Positions 1 through 5,460 of a stretch of 5,460 bases of DNA are shown piece by piece. The position numbers and the translations under genes were made by a program. Every line of letters starts with the position of its first letter. The stretch's first letter is position 1. Origin of the DNA: Synergistaceae bacterium (GTDB lineage Bacteria > Synergistota > Synergistia > Synergistales > Aminobacteriaceae); the NCBI GenBank assembly GCA_012523155.1, contig JAAYJB010000002.1, positions 1-5,460 on the forward strand, given 5' to 3'. The notes beneath the pieces are model-generated. The model was not told the origin of the DNA and ran no database searches. It was given only the letters and a program-made list of their open reading frames with translations.

Positions 1-513
1 CGTCGTGAGGAACATACGCAATTGTTCCAACGTGATCGGTCCCCTGACAACGGGCAGGCTTTTGACGACCTTTGCTCTTGAACCAAAATTCGAGCCGGTG
101 TTCCGCACGATCATACAGTTCGGTGATATTGATATCGTCTGCCGTTCGATGACGGATGCGGTCGGAGGATGGAAAGGCGGCGGAAAAACGTTCGGAGAGC
201 TTCTTTCCCTGTCCCACGACGGATGCATACCGCTGGGATGGGTTGAAAACATTAATTCAGCCGCTGAAGCAGGAGGTGAGGCCGGGGAGACTCAGGAAGC
301 CCTCAGGCGCGTTGCTCCACGCGTCAGGCTCAATCCACCGAAAAGCAGCGAGATCCCGCCGGAGGCTGAGATCGTCTTTCTGCAGCGTCAGAAAACGTAT
401 GATCCGGGCTTCTAATACAGCCTCATCTCATAAAAACCTTGCGGGCAAACAGGCAATATTCAGGAAAGAGGCCGCGGAGAGAAATACCACACTGCCGGCT
501 GCACCCTCGCCAG
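1..513. other. Unassigned region downstream of the liv operon terminator
   Basis: I recognise no gene in this stretch. On the plus strand a frame is open from the left window edge to a TAA at 413-415. It could be the 3' end of a gene converging on the liv operon, but the translation has no motif I know, no usable start is visible inside the window, and no plus-strand terminator follows it. In the exactly opposed minus-strand register, a frame is open from about 438 to the left edge except for one in-frame TGA near 257. A third frame on the minus strand is open from about 291 to the left edge, with an ATG at 252 but no good ribosome binding site. Codon choice does not clearly separate these frames. 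G-starting codons are somewhat commoner in the plus frame, which makes it the least unlikely. Bases 416-513 look non-coding. The region may be intergenic, the tail of a neighbouring gene, or a decayed gene. Confidence 0.4.
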
Positions 514-560
514 AAAAAAGGGTCGGCGCTGAACAGGTTGCATTGATCAGCGCCGACCCT
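514..560 (-). terminator. Rho-independent terminator ending the liv operon
   Basis: On the minus strand a perfect 14-bp GC-rich stem (arms 547-560 and 519-532, core GGGTCGGCGC) encloses a 14-nt loop. It runs directly into a T tract (complement of A514-519). It begins 22 nt after the livF stop codon, where the end of the operon transcript is expected. No T run follows the hairpin on the plus strand, so it should act only on minus-strand transcription. Confidence 0.95.
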
Positions 561-582
561 GCTTCCCATGATACAGGCTTGC

Positions 583-1296
583 CTACATTCCCATGTAGGC
601 TTTCTTTACTTCATCGGAGTCGAGCAGTTCCCTTGCAGTTCCGGAGTGCACCACTCTGCCGGTCTGCAGGACATAACCCCTGTTCGCGATATCAAGTGCC
701 TCCTGAACCATCTGTTCCACAAGCAGAACCGTAATACCCTGCCTGTTGATCAGATCCACGGTTTCGAACACCTTTTCCACAAGGCTGGGCATAAGGCCGA
801 GGGAGAGCTCATCCAGCATGATCAGCTTCGGACCGGACATGAGTCCTCTCGCAATGGCGCACATCTGCTGCTCTCCGCCGCTCAGTGTTTCAGCAGTCTG
901 CGAGCTTCTGTCCCTGAGCTTCGGGAAAATGGTAAACATCTCTTCGAGGCGCTCTTCGATCACAGCCCGGTCCGTTACTGTGAAAGCTCCCAGCTCCAGG
1001 TTCTCCCTTACCGACAGCTTGGGGAACAGTCTCCGTCCTTCGGGAATGTAGGAAATACCCTTACGGATGTTCACCGAAGCAGGTGAACGGGTAATATCCT
1101 CTCCCCGGAAAAGGATCTGCCCCTTTTCCGGATGCATAAGTCCGCAGATAGTGCGCATGGTTGTCGATTTTCCGGCACCATTCGCACCGAGAATAGCGAC
1201 GATCTCCCCCTCGCAAACCTCAAGGGAGAGCCCCCGGATCACGGGAGCACCGTCGTAGCCGCAGTGGATATCTTTTACCTCAAGCATCGCGGCCAT
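583..1296 (-). CDS. livF: Branched-chain amino acid ABC transporter ATP-binding protein LivF
   Basis: This is a 237-residue cytoplasmic ATPase subunit, a normal length for LivF, that pairs with LivG to power the LivH-LivM permease. Visible motifs in order are Walker A GANGAGKST (37-45), the LivF hallmark IPEGRRLFPKLSVRENL (84-100), signature LSGGEQQ (138-144), Walker B LIMLDE (158-163) with D-loop SLGL (165-168), and LLVEQ (191-195). Two positions differ from the general ABC consensus. The Q-loop glutamine is Glu86, and the H-loop histidine is Gln195; both are, to my knowledge, usual in LivF proteins. The start at 1296 is chosen because AGGAGG lies 9 nt upstream; the in-frame ATG at 1287 would be too far from it. 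The gene overlaps the end of livG by 17 nt, so translation is probably coupled. It is the last gene of the operon. Confidence 0.97.
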   Translation of the reverse strand: MAAMLEVKDIHCGYDGAPVIRGLSLEVCEGEIVAILGANGAGKSTTMRTICGLMHPEKGQILFRGEDITRSPASVNIRKGISYIPEGRRLFPKLSVRENLELGAFTVTDRAVIEERLEEMFTIFPKLRDRSSQTAETLSGGEQQMCAIARGLMSGPKLIMLDELSLGLMPSLVEKVFETVDLINRQGITVLLVEQMVQEALDIANRGYVLQTGRVVHSGTARELLDSDEVKKAYMGM

Positions 1297-2050
1297 CAGT
1301 ACCTTCCTCCTTTGTTTCCTTCTGCAGCCTTCTGCTGAACTTTTCTCCGAAATAGGCGCGGATCACTTCAGGATCCTTGACCACGACCCGGGGAATATCC
1401 TCGATGATTTTCTCTCCGCTGTTCAGCACTACCAGTTTATCCGCTATAGGCATGATGGCCTCCATGATGTGTTCCACCATGAGGATCGTGATGCCTTCCT
1501 CCTTCATCCTCAGGATGACTTCGACCATTTCCCTGATTTCAGACGTGGTAAGCCCTGCCACGGCCTCGTCAAGAAGGATGAGTTTCGGACCTGTGGCAAG
1601 CGCCCGTGCGACCTCCAGCCTTTTTTTGTTGCCTATGGTGAGCCCTCCCGCCCTTCGGGACATGTAGGAAGTGAGGAAGCAGGTATCCATGCATTTTTTT
1701 GCCGTCTCAATCGCCTCGGAAGAATTGCTGTGGCGCATGTACGCCCCTACAAGGATGTTTTCCAGAACGGTCATCTCCCTCAGAGGACGCACCACCTGGA
1801 AAGTCCTCGCAACGCCCAGTCGGGCGATCTTCCACGAGGGAAGATCCGTTATGTCGCTGCCTTCCAGGGTTATTGTCCCCGAGGTCGGTTTGTAGAGTCC
1901 GGCGACGCAGTTGAAGAGGGTGGTCTTTCCGGCTCCGTTGGGGCCGATGAGCCCGACTATGGATCCTTTCTCAACGTCGAAGGAGACATCGCTGTTAGCG
2001 ACCAGGGCGCCGAATTTTTTTGTAAGATTCCTTACTTCAAGAAGAGCCAT
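1280..2050 (-). CDS. livG: Branched-chain amino acid ABC transporter ATP-binding protein LivG
   Basis: This is a 256-residue cytoplasmic ATPase, the partner of LivF. Motifs in order are Walker A GPNGAGKTT (36-44), Q-loop ARTFQ with Gln85, a divergent signature LTIGN followed by KKRLEVARALAT (137-153), Walker B LILLDE with Asp161 and catalytic Glu162, and the H-loop histidine at 194 (MVEH). The helical insert around residues 95-130 and the ending VIRAYFGE are typical of LivG. After that ending there is a charged tail of about 20 residues (roughly 236-256). Its codons also contain the livF ribosome binding site and start codon, which may explain the extra length. The start at 2050 shares one base with the livM stop (TGATG), and a modest GGTGA lies about 6 nt upstream, so reinitiation or coupling from livM is likely. 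Confidence 0.97.
   Translation of the reverse strand: MALLEVRNLTKKFGALVANSDVSFDVEKGSIVGLIGPNGAGKTTLFNCVAGLYKPTSGTITLEGSDITDLPSWKIARLGVARTFQVVRPLREMTVLENILVGAYMRHSNSSEAIETAKKCMDTCFLTSYMSRRAGGLTIGNKKRLEVARALATGPKLILLDEAVAGLTTSEIREMVEVILRMKEEGITILMVEHIMEAIMPIADKLVVLNSGEKIIEDIPRVVVKDPEVIRAYFGEKFSRRLQKETKEEGTDGRDA
1306..1311 (-). promoter_or_regulatory. livF ribosome binding site inside livG
   Basis: AGGAGG (minus strand) sits 9 nt before the ATG at 1296 and lies within the last codons of livG. It decides the livF start in favour of 1296 over the ATG at 1287. It also lets livF be loaded independently as well as by coupling to livG. Confidence 0.85.
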
Positions 2051-3048
2051 CAGTTTTCACCGTCCCCGGCTGCAGAGTCTTCATTCTCTGGAGTGAATCT
2101 CCTGATAAGGCCCATGATCCCGTTGGGCTGCCTTATCATGGTGAAAATGATGATCAGTCCGAAAATGATAAGGTCCACGCCTGATCCCAGGTGTGAAAGG
2201 TAAGCTCTTGTGTACTCCTGCAGCGGGATGAGTACCGCCGCACCGAGAAGGGGGCCCCAGAAGGTCCCCAGGCCTCCGAGAATTGTGATGAGGACGAACT
2301 TCATGGACATATCCAGTGACATGACCATGGGCGGATCCACCCGGTAATTATACTGGGCGAAGAAGGCTCCGCAGAGTCCGGCCAGTCCCGCGGAAAGGGC
2401 CATGGCGGAGAGTTTCACGAACGAGCTGTTCACGCCGAGGGATTCCGCAGTCTCCTGTCCTTCCCTCACGGCCCTGAGATAATAGCCCATCCTGTGGGAT
2501 TCGATCCACCGCACGATACCGAAAATGAGGACAAAGAGACAAAGCGCACCAAGGTAGTAGCCGTTTTTATCCGATGACCAGGAGAAATTTACCCATCCGT
2601 CGTCGAGAATGGGGTAATCGAGGCCGAGAGCTCCGCCGACAGTGTCCCATATCATAAAAAGACGGTTGAAGATCTCCACGATCGCGAATGTCGCAATGGC
2701 GAAATAATGGCCCTTCAGGCGAAAGCAGGGAGCACTGATAAGAACGGAAACGAGTGCGGCGGCGAGAGCGCCCAGGGGTGCGCCGAACCAGGGCAGGGAA
2801 TTGTACTGTACCACAGCCATCGCCGCCCCGTAGGCTCCTATTCCGAAAAAGACGGCGTGTCCGAATGATGTCTGTCCGCAGTACCCGCTTATTATGTTCC
2901 AGGACTGTGCCATGGAGGCATAAAGAAGGATCATGGTCAGTACGTGCCCGTGAAATGTGCTTCCCACACCTCCGGGAATGAACGGAAGCACGAACGCCCC
3001 GGCAAGAAGCAGATACCATATTCCGCTGGAAATTTTCTTTGTATTCAT
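2050..3048 (-). CDS. livM: Branched-chain amino acid ABC transporter permease LivM
   Basis: This is a 332-residue inner-membrane permease that forms the transport channel with LivH. The chain is hydrophobic with multiple membrane spans, beginning with one near residues 11-28. It carries the family hallmark SGYCGQTSFGHAVFFGIGAY (54-73). A cytoplasmic EAA-like coupling segment LRAVREGQETAESLGVN (191-207) should contact an ATPase subunit. A glycine-rich GGLGTFWGPLLGA (258-270) precedes the last spans. The C-terminus ends in an acidic hydrophilic tail (about 318-332) that is likely cytoplasmic. The start at 3048 lies 7 nt after the livH stop. It is preceded by GGTGGTGAT, one mismatch from GGAGGTGAT, with 6 nt to the ATG, and this Shine-Dalgarno lies over the end of livH. 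The length is usual for LivM. Confidence 0.97.
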   Translation of the reverse strand: MNTKKISSGIWYLLLAGAFVLPFIPGGVGSTFHGHVLTMILLYASMAQSWNIISGYCGQTSFGHAVFFGIGAYGAAMAVVQYNSLPWFGAPLGALAAALVSVLISAPCFRLKGHYFAIATFAIVEIFNRLFMIWDTVGGALGLDYPILDDGWVNFSWSSDKNGYYLGALCLFVLIFGIVRWIESHRMGYYLRAVREGQETAESLGVNSSFVKLSAMALSAGLAGLCGAFFAQYNYRVDPPMVMSLDMSMKFVLITILGGLGTFWGPLLGAAVLIPLQEYTRAYLSHLGSGVDLIIFGLIIIFTMIRQPNGIMGLIRRFTPENEDSAAGDGEN

Positions 3049-3055
3049 CGGAAGA

Positions 3056-3919
3056 TCACCACCCGAAAAGGCCCTTTGGGCGGACCAATATCACTGCGAT
3101 ATATACTGCGAACACTGCCACATATTTGACCACTGCCGCGATGTAAAATCCGGAGAATGATTCCACGAGTCCGATGAGGATCGCTGCGAGCAGTGCGCCG
3201 GGAATGCTTCCAAACCCGCCGAGAGCGACAACGACAAAGGCGATGAGGCTGAATAGTGACCCCACTTCCGGATACACGGCGAGGTAGGACGTCATAAGTC
3301 CGCCTGTTATCCCTACGCATGCCCCTCCGATCCCGAAAACAAGAAGGTAAATATTCTCTGTCTTTATACCCATAAGTTCAGCCGCCTCGCTGTCCATGGC
3401 AGTTGCCTGGATCGCCCATCCGAGTCGTGTTTTCTTCAGCATCCAGTAGAGGACCCCGAGAACAACCAGGGCGAACAGTGCGGTCGCGAGCTGGGGAACA
3501 GAGAGAATAGCTCCGCCGACGGAGAGAGTTTTGCCCTCCAAAATAGTTCCCTGGAGAATCCTGAAATTTGGCGTGAACCTGTTCATGCAGAAATTCTTCA
3601 GCACCATGGAGAGGCCGAATGTGGCAAGGAGAGGCGCCATCGCAGATTTGCCGAGGCTGTTCTTGATGATCAGTTTGTAAGTGACCGCTCCAAGAATAAA
3701 CAGAAATATTCCGGCGGCGATCCATGAGTAGAGTGGATCAACGTTCAGAAAAAAACCTATCCAGTAGCTGACATACATGCCCACCATAAGGAACTCGCCG
3801 TGGGCGAAGTTGATGACGTCCATGACCCCCCAGATCATACTGAGACCTGCGGCTACAAGGGCATAGACGAGCCCGTTGAGAATTCCGTCCAAAAGGACCT
3901 GTAAAAAACTGCTCATCAT
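3056..3919 (-). CDS. livH: Branched-chain amino acid ABC transporter permease LivH
   Basis: This is a 287-residue inner-membrane permease, the partner of LivM. Family features are the N-terminal GILNGLVYALVAAGLSMIWG span (12-31), the hallmark DVINFAHGEFLMVGMY (34-49), a cytoplasmic EAA-like loop AMDSEAAELMGIKTENIY (174-191) for ATPase contact, VALGGFGSIPGALLAA (231-246), and the typical C-terminal ending RPKGLFG. The start at 3919 is chosen because GGGAGG lies 8 nt upstream and the protein then begins at the conserved N-terminus; the adjacent ATG at 3916 is equally possible. The frame is open back to an ATG at 3976, which would add 19 residues encoded by the upstream terminator hairpin. That extension is not hydrophobic in the family pattern and lacks a well-placed ribosome binding site, so I reject it. 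Confidence 0.96.
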   Translation of the reverse strand: MMSSFLQVLLDGILNGLVYALVAAGLSMIWGVMDVINFAHGEFLMVGMYVSYWIGFFLNVDPLYSWIAAGIFLFILGAVTYKLIIKNSLGKSAMAPLLATFGLSMVLKNFCMNRFTPNFRILQGTILEGKTLSVGGAILSVPQLATALFALVVLGVLYWMLKKTRLGWAIQATAMDSEAAELMGIKTENIYLLVFGIGGACVGITGGLMTSYLAVYPEVGSLFSLIAFVVVALGGFGSIPGALLAAILIGLVESFSGFYIAAVVKYVAVFAVYIAVILVRPKGLFGW

Positions 3920-3927
3920 CCGCTCAT

Positions 3928-3933
3928 CCTCCC
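3928..3933 (-). promoter_or_regulatory. livH ribosome binding site
   Basis: GGGAGG on the minus strand lies 8 nt before the chosen livH start at 3919 and immediately after the T tract of the intergenic terminator. It is exactly complementary to CCTCCC in the 3' arm of that terminator (3945-3950), so it could be sequestered in an alternative RNA fold. Confidence 0.8.
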
Positions 3934-3934
3934 G

Positions 3935-3968
3935 AAAAAAAAGGGGGAGGCACGAAATGCCGCCCCCT
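3935..3968 (-). terminator. Intrinsic terminator/attenuator between the binding-protein gene and livH
   Basis: On the minus strand, arms AGGGGG-C-GGCA (3968-3958) and TGCC-T-CCCCCT (3952-3942) form a 10-bp GC-rich stem with one internal mismatch. The loop is 5 nt, and a run of eight T (3942-3935) follows at once. It starts 38 nt after the binding-protein stop codon and ends just before the livH ribosome binding site. Because the downstream genes have no separate promoter that I can see, it most likely terminates only partially. That would let the binding protein be made in excess of the permease and ATPase subunits. The reverse orientation has no T run on the plus strand, so it should act in one direction. 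Confidence 0.88.
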
Positions 3969-4006
3969 CGAAACATTTGTGCTAAAAAAGACTCCTGCTC
4001 TCGTTC

Positions 4007-5266
4007 TTACCTCTTGTCCCAGGGAGTCATGGGGAACATCGGTTCGGAGTCCTGGAACCGTTCCGGATAGATCGTGTTGTACTTGAGGTCCTTGATCTGG
4101 GTGATAACGCTCAGTGCCTTGACGTTCTGTCCGCCGGGCTGGAACGCGACTTCTCCGCTCAGAGAAAGAGGAGAGGCGAAGGTCGCGGTGGAAAGGACCT
4201 CACGGACCTTTTCAGTGTCCACTGCGCCGGCCTTTTCGATGGCCTGTCCGAGAACCAGCAGCATGACGGCTTCCTGCAGTGAATCGCTGTCGAACTCCTG
4301 CTTCGCCAGGGGTTTGTAGAACCTTTCCTGGACTTTCAGTGCTTCAGGCATGAAATTCTTTGCAAGCTCAGGAGAGAAACCCATTCCTCCCATGAAATAG
4401 TCCCCGTCGCCTGCGAGCTCTTTCTGGACTGCCGGGTTCTGGTATCCCGTGCAGTAATTGATGGCGATCCTCGGGAGCCAGTTGACCTGTTTCATGGTCC
4501 TGACCCACAGGGAGTAGTCGCCGCCCAGGGCTGCTCCGAAAACGGCATCCGGATTAGCTGCCTTGAGGGTCTGCACTTCGCTGCTGAGGTTTGTTGCTCC
4601 GTTGTTGAAGGGAACGTCGGCGATCACTTCAAGGCCGACCTTCTTCGCCGCCTTCTTTGCCTCGTCGGCGGCATGCTTCCCGAATTCAGTGTTCTCATAG
4701 ATGAGTCCGAGAGTTTTGATGCCGGCATTTTTATCCTTGTTGAGGTAGGTGATATAGTCGGTGAACTCCTCTGACTCGATAGCATCGGTGGGGGCGTGGC
4801 GGAAGAAATACTTGTAATTCCTTTCCGTCAGCGCTGCAGAACTGGATGCCCCGCAGAGGAAAAGTTTTTTTGCCCGTTCGGCCACGGCGCTCGCAGGTTT
4901 TGTGGCGGAACTGTTGTAGCTCCCGATGATGGCAAAAACGCCTTCCTGGTTGTAAAGGCGCTCGGCCTCCGATTTTGCGACATCGGGTTTTCCCTGGTGG
5001 TCAGCTTTCACGATGACGATCCTGTATCCGTCAAGCAGTCCTGCGGATGAGGCAAGGGGAACATTGATGTCCGTGTGGGCGTTGTTGATCACTTCGGCCG
5101 CTGCAAGGACGGAATTCAGGCAGTTCTGGCCTGAAACGGCAGAGGGGCCCGTGAGGGGAAAGAGTGTTCCGATTTTTATGACCTTTTCTTCAGCAACAGC
5201 ACTTCCCGCAAAAAGAAGCGCTCCAATGACACATACGGCCGCAATGGTTGCGATTTTTCTGAGCAT
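4007..5266 (-). CDS. livJ: Periplasmic branched-chain-type amino acid ABC transporter substrate-binding protein (LivJ/LivK family)
   Basis: This is a 419-residue secreted binding protein that captures the ligand and hands it to LivH-LivM. Residues 1-25 form a Sec signal peptide: MLRK, a hydrophobic core, then AVA before Glu26 as a type I cleavage site. No lipobox cysteine is present, so the mature protein should be soluble in the periplasm. The mature chain has the Peripla_BP_6 layout. It opens with VIKIGTLFPLTGPSAVSGQ (29-47), continues with FAIIGSYNSSATKPASAVAE (111-130) and LFLCGASSSAALTERNYKYFFR (135-156), which should line the ligand cleft, and has a second lobe from about 180 to 290. 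The start at 5266 is set by AAGGAGGA about 10 nt upstream and by the signal peptide. The frame runs back to a TTG at 5458, but that codon is part of the -35 promoter box. The real ligand cannot be read from sequence; branched-chain amino acids are the default, and other amino acids or amides are possible. Confidence 0.95.
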   Translation of the reverse strand: MLRKIATIAAVCVIGALLFAGSAVAEEKVIKIGTLFPLTGPSAVSGQNCLNSVLAAAEVINNAHTDINVPLASSAGLLDGYRIVIVKADHQGKPDVAKSEAERLYNQEGVFAIIGSYNSSATKPASAVAERAKKLFLCGASSSAALTERNYKYFFRHAPTDAIESEEFTDYITYLNKDKNAGIKTLGLIYENTEFGKHAADEAKKAAKKVGLEVIADVPFNNGATNLSSEVQTLKAANPDAVFGAALGGDYSLWVRTMKQVNWLPRIAINYCTGYQNPAVQKELAGDGDYFMGGMGFSPELAKNFMPEALKVQERFYKPLAKQEFDSDSLQEAVMLLVLGQAIEKAGAVDTEKVREVLSTATFASPLSLSGEVAFQPGGQNVKALSVITQIKDLKYNTIYPERFQDSEPMFPMTPWDKR

Positions 5267-5276
5267 GAGATTACAT

Positions 5277-5284
5277 TCCTCCTT
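5277..5284 (-). promoter_or_regulatory. Ribosome binding site of the substrate-binding protein gene
   Basis: AAGGAGGA on the minus strand, 10 nt before the ATG at 5266, is a near-perfect Shine-Dalgarno sequence. It decides the start over upstream in-frame candidates, and its strength fits high production of the binding protein. Confidence 0.88.
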
Positions 5285-5295
5285 ATAAATTGAAG

Positions 5296-5355
5296 TCAGG
5301 ATGTCATGGTTCGGATGCAGGAAAAACATACCCGACCCGGCGGCTTTTTCTGCAT
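5296..5355 (-). CDS. Possible upstream leader peptide (uORF), 19 codons
   Basis: In the operon leader an ATG at 5355 opens a 19-codon frame ending with TGA at 5296-5298, 29 nt before the binding-protein start. The predicted peptide is MQKKPPGRVCFSCIRTMTS. A G-rich run (AAGGGGGG) ends 2 nt before the ATG, which is too close for a good ribosome binding site, and GGAGGAGG lies 14 nt upstream, which is rather far. The peptide has only one Val, one Ile and no Leu, so it does not resemble a classical branched-chain amino acid attenuation peptide. It spans the leader hairpin, so translation would affect that fold. It may be chance. Confidence 0.2.
   Translation of the reverse strand: MQKKPPGRVCFSCIRTMTS
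5315..5355 (-). repeat. Imperfect inverted repeat (hairpin) in the operon leader
   Basis: On the minus strand, ATGCAGAAAAA (5355-5345) can pair with TTTTT-C-CTGCAT (5326-5315). This gives 11 base pairs with one bulged C around an 18-nt GC-rich loop. It lies about midway in the untranslated leader. No T run follows its 3' arm, so it is not a simple terminator. It could be an RNA structure that affects stability or translation, or a chance palindrome. Confidence 0.5.
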
Positions 5356-5429
5356 TTCCCCCCTTCAGTCCTCCTCCGGGTGAAAGTCGCGGGTTTTTTG
5401 GACAGCCGTTTTTTTGTTGTCTGTAAAAA

Positions 5430-5458
5430 ATAGTAGGAGTTTCGATTATTTTTGTCAA
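5430..5458 (-). promoter_or_regulatory. Sigma-70-type promoter of the liv operon
   Basis: On the minus strand a perfect -35 box TTGACA (5458-5453) is followed by a 17-nt spacer and a -10 box TACTAT (5435-5430) that matches four of six consensus bases. Transcription should start near 5422-5424, leaving a leader of about 157 nt before the binding-protein ATG. The surrounding bases are AT-rich. The box touches the right edge of the window, so any upstream operator is out of view. Confidence 0.75.
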
Positions 5459-5460
5459 TC

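Noticed and set aside
439..462. Possible second minus-strand terminator (TTGCCCGCAAGG followed by five T)
   Set aside because: The pairing TTGC/GCAA would leave a two-base loop, and longer pairings are weak; the strong terminator at 514-560 already explains the operon end.
156..1086. Overlapping plus-strand open frames (156-734 and 568-1086) across the operon terminator and livF
   Set aside because: They run through a perfect terminator hairpin and antisense to livF, have low-complexity translations rich in Ser, Pro and Arg, and show no family motif.
1469..2203. 244-codon plus-strand open frame opposite livG and the end of livM
   Set aside because: It lies antisense to two clearly conserved genes and shows no recognisable motif; it is a shadow of the coding strand.
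5267..5424. T-box or classical leucine-type attenuator in the leader
   Set aside because: I find no T-box consensus, no run of Leu/Ile/Val codons in the short ORF and no hairpin with a following T run.
5267..5458. N-terminal extension of the binding protein by 64 residues from a TTG at 5458
   Set aside because: The TTG is part of the -35 box, the extension precedes a clean signal peptide, and the ATG at 5266 has a near-perfect ribosome binding site.

Overview
The window carries one complete transport operon, read entirely on the minus strand (right to left). It encodes a high-affinity branched-chain-type amino acid ABC transporter of the Liv/HAAT family. The order in the direction of transcription is: promoter and leader (about 5458-5267), periplasmic substrate-binding protein (5266-4007), permease LivH (3919-3056), permease LivM (3048-2050), ATPase LivG (2050-1280) and ATPase LivF (1296-583). 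A strong rho-independent terminator (514-560) closes the operon. All five genes are full length with intact key motifs.

The parts form one machine. The secreted binding protein captures the ligand and delivers it to the LivH-LivM membrane heterodimer, and the LivG-LivF ATPase heterodimer drives import. Spacing tightens along the operon. There is an 87-nt gap with an intrinsic terminator between the binding-protein gene and livH, a 7-nt gap between livH and livM, a 1-nt stop/start overlap (TGATG) between livM and livG, and a 17-nt overlap between livG and livF. The likely result is abundant binding protein, fewer membrane and ATPase subunits, and translational coupling of the last four genes.

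The rightmost ~190 bases hold a good sigma-70-type promoter (TTGACA, 17-nt spacer, TACTAT). It is followed by a leader of roughly 157 nt containing an imperfect hairpin and a possible 19-codon upstream reading frame. The leftmost ~510 bases, beyond the terminator, hold no gene I can identify. Several overlapping frames on both strands stay open there, and none is convincing.

The organism is a bacterium of moderate GC content, slightly over half by eye. The binding protein has a type I Sec signal peptide and no lipobox, which fits a two-membrane bacterium with a true periplasm. The overall look of the proteins is compatible with an amino-acid-fermenting diderm such as a Synergistota member, but this is an impression and cannot be proven from the window. 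I see no mobile element, CRISPR array, tRNA or rRNA. The region is mostly ordinary; the more interesting parts are the RNA-level control signals and the asymmetric ATPase pair.
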